In this document: positions 1 through 5,093 of the stretch, in pieces
How the letters are laid out: each line of letters begins with the position of its first letter
Position numbering within the stretch: the first letter of the stretch is position 1
From: an uncultured Clostridia bacterium
GTDB lineage: Bacteria > Bacillota > Clostridia > Lachnospirales > Lachnospiraceae
Direction: 5' to 3'
Length of the DNA: 5,093 nucleotides
Assembly: GCA_947088195.1 (NCBI GenBank)
Contig: CAMUFS010000237.1
Coordinates: 1-5,093 of the forward strand
Notes under the pieces: model-generated
Seen by the model: only the letters and a program-made list of their open reading frames with translations
Told to the model about the DNA's origin: nothing
Databases searched by the model: none
Made by a program: the position numbers and the translations under genes

Positions 1-846
1 TTGCCAGAAGAGCATCCATTCTGGCAAGCGAAAGAGGAGGAAATTGTATTTGAACGCAAAAAGATGTTTTCTGTTCCGCATATGTTAATAGAGCATCTAG
101 AGGATGGACATGTACTTGCCTATGTAACAGGACAACATTGTGTCGATTTTGGATATTCGTCGGCAAAATATGAAAAATTTGTGTACTCTAATCGTTTTGG
201 GTTTAGCGTGTCAAGAGGCACATCGCTGGAAGCAGGAGCCTTTGATAATACTCTTGCTATATCAGAAGCAGGAGAGAACAATTACCGGATGAGAAATGGC
301 GCAGAAGAGTTTGCTTTAACAGAGGATGCAGTTTATACTAGATATCGGATCGGAATTGACGTGATGGTAAAAAGCATTATTATTCCGCTTGGAAATTGGC
401 ATATTCGTATTCATACAATCCAAAATAAGAGAGCGGTGTGTGCTGCCGATGGAGGATTTGCCATCTGTATAGAGGAAGGTTTTAAAGTAAAATCTGGGAG
501 AGCATCTGGGAAATATACAAAAGATATGATTCTTCAGACAGAAAACAGTGTGCTGGCAGAATTTCCGTGGGGAAGCAGTGGCATTGTGTTGTGCAATGGA
601 AGTGGTGAAGCGCGATTTATCACTGCTTTTCCAAATACAAATCTGTTTTTCAACCTGACAGGAATCCCTATGCTGGTCAGTGAGCTGCAGCCGGGCTGCC
701 ATAGGCTGATTCATGCTATATACGGTGCAAGCGAGGGCTGGAAGGAGGAGAAACCAGAGGTGGTACTTGATGGCGATAGAGTGATTATCCAACTAGGGCA
801 GATGGAGAAAACGATAATCTGTCCTTCTAGTTGGCTGTCACAGTAG
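1..846 (+). CDS. DUF2264 domain-containing protein, C-terminal part (5' end outside window)
   Basis: This reading frame is open from the first base and ends at TAG 844-846. Its 281 residues match my memory of the C-terminal half of DUF2264 proteins. Recognisable marks are PEEHPFW right at the start (the typical end of the helical domain), KYEKFVYSNRFGFSVSRG at about residues 56-73, DNTLAISE near 82-89 and the strand pair SIIIPLGNWHIRIHTI near 124-139. The segment is rich in predicted beta strands, as expected for the sandwich that follows an (alpha/alpha) toroid. DUF2264 proteins are usually around 600 residues or more, so about half is probably missing upstream. The TTG at position 1 has no visible ribosome binding site and is most likely an internal Leu codon. 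Family members often sit in glycan-utilisation loci and are suspected to be glycan-active, possibly on uronic-acid-containing sugars, but I cannot assign a reaction. Localisation cannot be judged because the N-terminus is absent. The next gene starts 9 bases later, indicating co-transcription. Family assignment is fairly sure; function is unknown. Confidence 0.85.
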   Translation: MPEEHPFWQAKEEEIVFERKKMFSVPHMLIEHLEDGHVLAYVTGQHCVDFGYSSAKYEKFVYSNRFGFSVSRGTSLEAGAFDNTLAISEAGENNYRMRNGAEEFALTEDAVYTRYRIGIDVMVKSIIIPLGNWHIRIHTIQNKRAVCAADGGFAICIEEGFKVKSGRASGKYTKDMILQTENSVLAEFPWGSSGIVLCNGSGEARFITAFPNTNLFFNLTGIPMLVSELQPGCHRLIHAIYGASEGWKEEKPEVVLDGDRVIIQLGQMEKTIICPSSWLSQ

Positions 847-851
847 AGGAG
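847..851 (+). promoter_or_regulatory. Ribosome binding site of the 611-residue toroid protein gene
   Basis: AGGAG lies directly after the upstream TAG stop codon. Two ATG codons follow in tandem. The first, at 856, is only 4 bases from this motif; the second, at 859, is 7 bases away, which is the more usual spacing. The protein may therefore start at either Met, a difference of one residue. The site lies within one gene's end and the next gene's start, so translational coupling is plausible. Confidence 0.75.
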
Positions 852-855
852 AAGC

Positions 856-2691
856 ATGATGCCACGCAGAGAAAAGATGTATGAAGAATTATTAAAGGAA
901 TGGTGTGATACATTAGTCAAGCTCCAGATTACAGAGAGACAAGAGGAATTTTTATATGGAGGCATTATTTGTCCAAATTGTGCGAGAATACATGGGCGTT
1001 GCGGGGATGCCATCTATCCTATGATGGAGGAATATAGCAGGACAGGAGAGAAAAAGTATTTAAGATGTGCGAAACTTTTGTTCTCATGGACAGAAAAAAA
1101 CATGATTCACTCGGATGGAAGTATGCAAAATGACACCAATAGTGACTGGAAGGGAATTACGGTTTTTTATGTAACACAGCTTGGAGAGACACTTTTGCAT
1201 TACGCCGATCTCCTTGATGAAGAGACAAAGAAACGATGGAGAGCAAGGTTTTTTCATTCAGCAGCGTATCTGAGAGACTATATCTGGCAAATTGGCGGAA
1301 ATATTAATTATCCGATCACTTGCTCCTATGCAATGGCAGTCGCATGGGAGCTTACTGGAGAGGAAGGTTATAAAAAGAAAGCAGAGGAACTGTCCGACTA
1401 TGCAGAAGCTCATCTGACAGAGCATGGTATTCTGTATGGAGAGGGAAAGCCAACAGATATGATTTCAAAGAAAGGATGTCGCCCGGTGGATCTGGGATAC
1501 AATGTAGAGGAATCGCTTCCTGCATTGTCTGCGTGTGCGCAGATATTAGGAAAACAAAAGCTGTTAGAAAAAGTTAAAAAATCAATGGCGGTCCATTTGG
1601 AATTTATGCTTCCTGATGGTGCATGGGATAATAGCTGGGGTACCAGAAATAATAAGTGGACATATTGGGGAAGTCGGACATCGGACGGCTGTCAGAGTGG
1701 ATATGGCAGGTTTGCGATTGAATGTCCAGAATTTGCCGAGGCAGTATATAGAAATACCATGCTTTTAAAACATTGTACACATGATGGGCTGCTCTACGGC
1801 GGACCAATGTATCAGGAATCAGGGGAGTTACCCTGCGTTCACCATACAATATGTCATGCAAAAGCACTGGCAGACTTGGTACGTAATAAATATTTTGGAT
1901 ATAAGGAGACAAAGGAAACGATTTCCCTTCCAAGAGAGTGTCAGGAACCGATCCGCTTTTTTCCTGATATGGATGTAACACTACTCAGGGAGGGTGATTT
2001 CTATGCGACTGTGTCAGGTTATGATGTGGAATACAGCAAAGCTGGACATGCAACGGGTGGGACAGTAACATTGTTGTATCATAAAAAGTTTGGACCTATT
2101 GTCGCGGCTGGAATGAACCGATATTATCTGGTAGAACCAAACAATATGCAGTTTTTTCGAAAAAACTCAATTATCTGCACAACACCGCGGTTGGAATGGA
2201 ACGGTTTTTCCAGTATGGAAGAGAAGGAAGCCATTATTGAAACAAACGAGAAGATACCATATTACTCTGATCCAGAAAAAGAATATAACGGATGTGTGGT
2301 CGAGGTACATGGAAGACTGAAAGATGAGGATGGCAGAGCAGATGCTTTCTACCATTTTACATATAAGCTTACAGAGAACAGTTTTCTTATAGAGGGAGAA
2401 GTCTTGGCAGAAAAAGAGAAACAAGAAAGGCAAGAATGGCCATATTTTTATATGCCACTGATTTCTCCCCACACAGAACAGGGTGTGCCAAATGGGAAGA
2501 ATGGTTTTTTTATAAAAAGACAGGGTGTTCTTCTTAAATTTATGGCAAGTCATACAATAGAAGGTTTGGATCAAGGGCAGCGAGGAATGAATCCAGTAGG
2601 AGGTTTTGAAGTAATACCTATACGGATTTCTTTTAGAGTCAGTGAAAAATTTTTTATTAAATTACAGGTATCAGAAGAATCAAATTTTTGA
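856..2691 (+). CDS. Uncharacterised helical-toroid plus beta-sandwich protein, probable carbohydrate-active enzyme
   Basis: This complete gene encodes about 611 residues and ends at TGA 2689-2691. I do not recognise a named family. Residues 1 to about 345 are helix-rich with repeating hairpins, consistent with an (alpha/alpha) toroid. Residues from about 365 to 611 are beta-rich, like the sandwich of heparinase II/III-like lyases and related hydrolases. Strongly motif-like stretches are the Cys/His cluster C39-x2-C42-x3-H46-x2-C49 followed by GDAIYP, NDTNSDWKGITVF (92-104), GGNINYP (147-153), an aromatic-rich stretch at 254-280 (DGAWDNSWGTRN, then KWTYWGSRTSDGC), and CVHHTICHAK (327-336). Asn, His, Tyr and Trp in these stretches are candidate active-site residues; none is proven. 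It has 16 Cys and no signal peptide or membrane segment, which fits a cytoplasmic protein. It lies between a DUF2264 gene and a GH3 gene with tiny gaps, so a role in breaking down the same glycan is inferred. A lyase or uronyl-hydrolase activity is possible, and a non-catalytic or isomerase-like role is not excluded. Confidence 0.8.
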   Translation: MMPRREKMYEELLKEWCDTLVKLQITERQEEFLYGGIICPNCARIHGRCGDAIYPMMEEYSRTGEKKYLRCAKLLFSWTEKNMIHSDGSMQNDTNSDWKGITVFYVTQLGETLLHYADLLDEETKKRWRARFFHSAAYLRDYIWQIGGNINYPITCSYAMAVAWELTGEEGYKKKAEELSDYAEAHLTEHGILYGEGKPTDMISKKGCRPVDLGYNVEESLPALSACAQILGKQKLLEKVKKSMAVHLEFMLPDGAWDNSWGTRNNKWTYWGSRTSDGCQSGYGRFAIECPEFAEAVYRNTMLLKHCTHDGLLYGGPMYQESGELPCVHHTICHAKALADLVRNKYFGYKETKETISLPRECQEPIRFFPDMDVTLLREGDFYATVSGYDVEYSKAGHATGGTVTLLYHKKFGPIVAAGMNRYYLVEPNNMQFFRKNSIICTTPRLEWNGFSSMEEKEAIIETNEKIPYYSDPEKEYNGCVVEVHGRLKDEDGRADAFYHFTYKLTENSFLIEGEVLAEKEKQERQEWPYFYMPLISPHTEQGVPNGKNGFFIKRQGVLLKFMASHTIEGLDQGQRGMNPVGGFEVIPIRISFRVSEKFFIKLQVSEESNF

Positions 2692-2697
2692 CGGAAA

Positions 2698-2702
2698 AGG
2701 AG
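2698..2702 (+). promoter_or_regulatory. Ribosome binding site of the GH3 gene
   Basis: AGGAG sits 7 bases upstream of the ATG at 2710, within an 18-base gap after the preceding TGA. It settles the start of the GH3 protein. The reading frame from this ATG gives a GH3_C domain beginning almost at once, so no upstream extension is needed. Confidence 0.85.
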
Positions 2703-2709
2703 AACAGAT

Positions 2710-5093
2710 ATGGAGGATCATCAGACAGGAATCCCATTAGAGGGCTTTGCTGCATTTACCAGAAAGGTGGCTGCAGAGGGAATTGTTTTACTTAAGAATG
2801 AGGATCAGATGTTGCCATTTCAAAAAGGGGAGCATGTTGCAGTTTTTGGCAGGACACAGATTGATTATTACCGAAATGGAACGGGATCAGGAGGATCTGT
2901 CAATGTGGCATATACTGTCAATATTCTTGATGGGCTGCGCGCACAGGATGGCTGTGTCGTTGATGAGAAGCTTGCCAGCATATATGAAGAGTGGCGACAG
3001 ACGCATCCTTATGATAATGGAAATGGAGCATGGGCAGCTCAGCCATGGTATCAGGAGGAAATGCCTGTGTCAGAAGAATTATTTTGTCAGGTGAGTGAGA
3101 GAAATCAGAAAGCAATCGTGGTGATTGGAAGAACTGCCGGAGAAGATCAGGATAACAAAAAGGAAGAGGGAAGTTATCTGTTGACGGCACAGGAGCTGGA
3201 GCTGTTAAGAGGAACCTGTCGCCATTTTTCTCAGGTTGCCGTGCTCTTAAATGTATCTAATATTATTGATATGAGTTGGATGGATGAGAAAGAGCTTCAG
3301 GCTTCTCTAAAAGCTGTCTTGTATATCTGGCAGGGGGCTAGCGAAGGTGGTAATGCAGTAGCAGATGTATTGAATGGTGCTGTGACACCCTCTGGAAAGC
3401 TGACAGATACGATCGCTTGTTGTCTGGAGGATTATCCTTCTACAAAAAATTATGGTGGTACACTTAAGAATTATTATGAAGAAGACATCTATGTGGGGTA
3501 TCGGTATTTTGAGACCTTTGCGGCAGAATGTGTGAAATATCCGTTTGGATATGGACTTTCTTATACAGAATTTGTAATAGAGCCAGTGTGTTTTTACTAT
3601 GATACAGAGCATAAAGAGTTGTTAGTAAAGGGTTTGGTAAAAAATATTGGGGATTTTTCAGGAAAAGAGACAGTGCAGATTTATGTGCAGGCACCGCAGG
3701 GAAAGCTTGGAAAACCAGAAAGAGTGCTGGCAGGCTTTGGCAAGACATCCTGTCTAAATCCGGGGGAAGAAGAGCAGATCACCATTCGTATACCACTTTG
3801 GCATATTGCTTCCTATGATGATACGGGAAGAACTGGCAGAAAGAGCTGCCTTGTAATGGAGGCAGGAGAATACCAGATTTTAATGGGAAACAGCAGTAGA
3901 GCAGATAAAGTAGTATGGTCGGAGGAGGGAGAACCATTTCGGTTAAAGGAGCTTTTAGTTCTGGAACAGTTGGAGGAGGCTCTCACGACAACAGAACCTT
4001 TTCAGAGGATGGTTCCGGGTGAAAGACGGGAAAATGGAGAATTTGAGCTTACGTATGAACCAGCACCCACAAGGACCATAGATCTGGAGAAGAGGATTCT
4101 TAATAATCTTCCAAAAGAGATCCCTTATACAGGAAATCAAAATATTAAGCTCAGAGATGTCTGGGAGAAAAAGGCTTCAATGGATGCATTTCTCGCACAG
4201 ATGAGTGCTGAAGAATTGGCGGCTATTGTGCGTGGCGAAGGGATGAGTAGTCCAAAGGTTACAGCAGGTACAGCGGCAGCATTTGGTGGAGTGAGTGACA
4301 GACTTCTTGATTTTGGTATTCCTGTGGCATGTGCAGCAGATGGTCCTTCTGGTATTCGCATGGAGGGAGGCGGCAAAGCGACACAGCTTCCTATTGGAAC
4401 CTTGCTGGCTGCTACATGGAATATCCCATTAGTAGAACAACTGTACGAATGGGAAGGGAAGGAAATGGTTCAAAATCATATTGATACCCTTTTAGGTCCC
4501 GGATTGAATATCAGAAGAAATCCTTTGAATGGTAGAAATTTTGAGTATTATTCTGAAGATCCCCTAATGTCAGGAATGATGGCTGCGGCAGCGGTAAGAG
4601 GAATACGAAAAGGCGGCGGTGAGGCGACATTAAAGCATTTTGCCTGCAATAATCAGGAAAAATGTCGTACCACAGTCGAAGCAGTTGTATCAGAGAGAGC
4701 GCTTCGAGAAATTTATCTCAAGGGTTTTGAGATTGCAATAAAAGAGGGAGATGCCCGATCTGTTATGTCCTCCTATAATCCGATGAATGGATATTGGACC
4801 GCATCCAGTTATGATCTGTTGACAACGGTTTTAAGGAAGGAATGGGGATTTACAGGTATTGTGATGACTGATTGGTGGGCAAAGATGAATCATGTCATAA
4901 AGGGAGGAGAGCCCTCTGGAACTTATACGGGATACATGCTTCGCGCGCAGAATGATATTTATATGGTAGTGAACAATAATGGGGCTGAGATAAATGCCAG
5001 TCATGATGATACCATGGATGCTTTGAAGAGAGGAGATCTGTCGATAGGAGAATTGCAGAGATCAGCAGGAAATATATGCTCTTTTATTATGAA
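2710..5093 (+). CDS. Glycoside hydrolase family 3 beta-glycosidase with permuted domain order (3' end outside window)
   Basis: The frame is open from ATG 2710 to the window end (794 full codons, no stop), so the C-terminus is missing. It is a GH3 enzyme, probably a beta-glucosidase or beta-xylosidase, hydrolysing non-reducing-end beta-linked sugars with retention. Domain order is reversed. The GH3 'C-terminal' domain comes first (about residues 14-285), with AAEGIVLLKN (21-30), TAGEDQD (142-148), WQGASEGGNAVADVLNG (207-223), SGKL (228-231) and YPFGYGLSYT (277-286). A fibronectin-III-like domain follows (about 290-403), ending in GEYQILMGNSS. After a linker comes the TIM barrel (from about 490), with ADGPSGIR (543-550), GRNFEYYSEDP (608-618), KHF (642-644) and SSYNPMNG (687-694). 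The expected nucleophile is D721 in GIVMTDWW, and E145 is the likely acid/base by analogy. No signal peptide is seen, so it is probably cytoplasmic and acts on imported oligosaccharides. Butyrivibrio and Ruminococcus enzymes of this permuted type usually run to 800-950 residues, so little is probably missing. Exact sugar specificity is not readable. Confidence 0.93.
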   Translation, partial: MEDHQTGIPLEGFAAFTRKVAAEGIVLLKNEDQMLPFQKGEHVAVFGRTQIDYYRNGTGSGGSVNVAYTVNILDGLRAQDGCVVDEKLASIYEEWRQTHPYDNGNGAWAAQPWYQEEMPVSEELFCQVSERNQKAIVVIGRTAGEDQDNKKEEGSYLLTAQELELLRGTCRHFSQVAVLLNVSNIIDMSWMDEKELQASLKAVLYIWQGASEGGNAVADVLNGAVTPSGKLTDTIACCLEDYPSTKNYGGTLKNYYEEDIYVGYRYFETFAAECVKYPFGYGLSYTEFVIEPVCFYYDTEHKELLVKGLVKNIGDFSGKETVQIYVQAPQGKLGKPERVLAGFGKTSCLNPGEEEQITIRIPLWHIASYDDTGRTGRKSCLVMEAGEYQILMGNSSRADKVVWSEEGEPFRLKELLVLEQLEEALTTTEPFQRMVPGERRENGEFELTYEPAPTRTIDLEKRILNNLPKEIPYTGNQNIKLRDVWEKKASMDAFLAQMSAEELAAIVRGEGMSSPKVTAGTAAAFGGVSDRLLDFGIPVACAADGPSGIRMEGGGKATQLPIGTLLAATWNIPLVEQLYEWEGKEMVQNHIDTLLGPGLNIRRNPLNGRNFEYYSEDPLMSGMMAAAAVRGIRKGGGEATLKHFACNNQEKCRTTVEAVVSERALREIYLKGFEIAIKEGDARSVMSSYNPMNGYWTASSYDLLTTVLRKEWGFTGIVMTDWWAKMNHVIKGGEPSGTYTGYMLRAQNDIYMVVNNNGAEINASHDDTMDALKRGDLSIGELQRSAGNICSFIM

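Noticed and set aside
1..3. TTG at the first base as the true start of the DUF2264 gene
   Set aside because: The encoded segment begins in the middle of the family (PEEHPFW normally follows the helical domain) and no upstream sequence is present to show a ribosome binding site. It is best read as an internal Leu codon of a truncated gene.
1604..1981. Minus-strand open frame of 125 codons opposite the toroid gene
   Set aside because: It overlaps a strongly coding plus-strand region with protein motifs, lacks a ribosome binding site that I can support, and its translation shows no domain-like pattern. The same holds for minus-strand frames at 316-792, 711-1013, 2167-2574, 2918-3190, 3307-3612, 3464-3748, 3955-4140 and 4137-4376.
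2151..2166. Perfect 16-base palindrome GTTTTTTCGAAAAAAC, considered as an operator or terminator
   Set aside because: It lies inside the toroid gene, is fully explained by codons for Phe-Phe-Arg-Lys-Asn, has no loop or T-tract after a GC stem, and could easily arise by chance in A/T-rich coding DNA.
2160..2166. In-frame A AAA AAC heptamer as a programmed -1 frameshift site
   Set aside because: A slip would end after 24 codons at TGA 2238-2240, and I see no clear stimulatory stem or upstream Shine-Dalgarno-like signal. The same in-frame heptamer also occurs at 1095-1101 in the same gene, which points to A-rich codon composition.
2692..2709. Possible promoter or terminator between the toroid gene and the GH3 gene
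   Set aside because: The gap is 18 bases and is taken up by the ribosome binding site. No hairpin or -35/-10 pair fits.
2747..3094. Plus-strand open frame of 115 codons inside the start of the GH3 gene
   Set aside because: It is an out-of-frame shadow of the GH3_C domain. The GH3 frame has recognisable family motifs throughout this stretch, so there is no room for an independent gene.

Overview
The window looks like part of a carbohydrate-degradation operon from a Gram-positive, moderately low-GC member of the Clostridia, most likely a Lachnospiraceae-type gut or rumen bacterium. This rests on strong AGGAG ribosome binding sites, AT-leaning codon use with many AGA and ATA codons, very short intergenic gaps, and a GH3 enzyme of the permuted-domain type known from Butyrivibrio and Ruminococcus. 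The genus assignment is inference.

Three genes lie head to tail on the plus strand and fill nearly all of the sequence. (1) Positions 1-846 are the 3' part of a DUF2264 gene. Its likely N-terminal helical domain lies upstream of the window, and what remains is mainly the C-terminal beta-rich domain. (2) After a 9-base gap comes a complete gene for a protein of about 611 residues (856-2691) that I could not assign to a named family. It has a helical N-terminal half that looks like an (alpha/alpha) toroid and a beta-rich C-terminal half, the build common in polysaccharide lyases and uronyl hydrolases. A compact Cys/His cluster lies near its N-terminus. (3) After an 18-base gap comes a glycoside hydrolase family 3 gene (2710 to beyond the window end). 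The usual C-terminal GH3 domain and a fibronectin-III-like domain come first, and the TIM-barrel domain with the nucleophile Asp comes last.

Genes 2 and 3 show no signal peptide, lipobox or membrane segment, so both are probably cytoplasmic. The start of gene 1 is not visible. The simplest reading is that imported oligosaccharides are trimmed inside the cell by a beta-glycosidase (GH3) working with two toroid-plus-sandwich proteins that may act on an acidic or otherwise decorated sugar. The substrate cannot be read from this sequence.

I see no promoter, terminator, RNA gene, mobile element, CRISPR array or long repeat. No gene-free stretch exceeds 18 bases. The most novel item is the uncharacterised 611-residue protein. 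The permuted GH3 is unusual but has known precedents.
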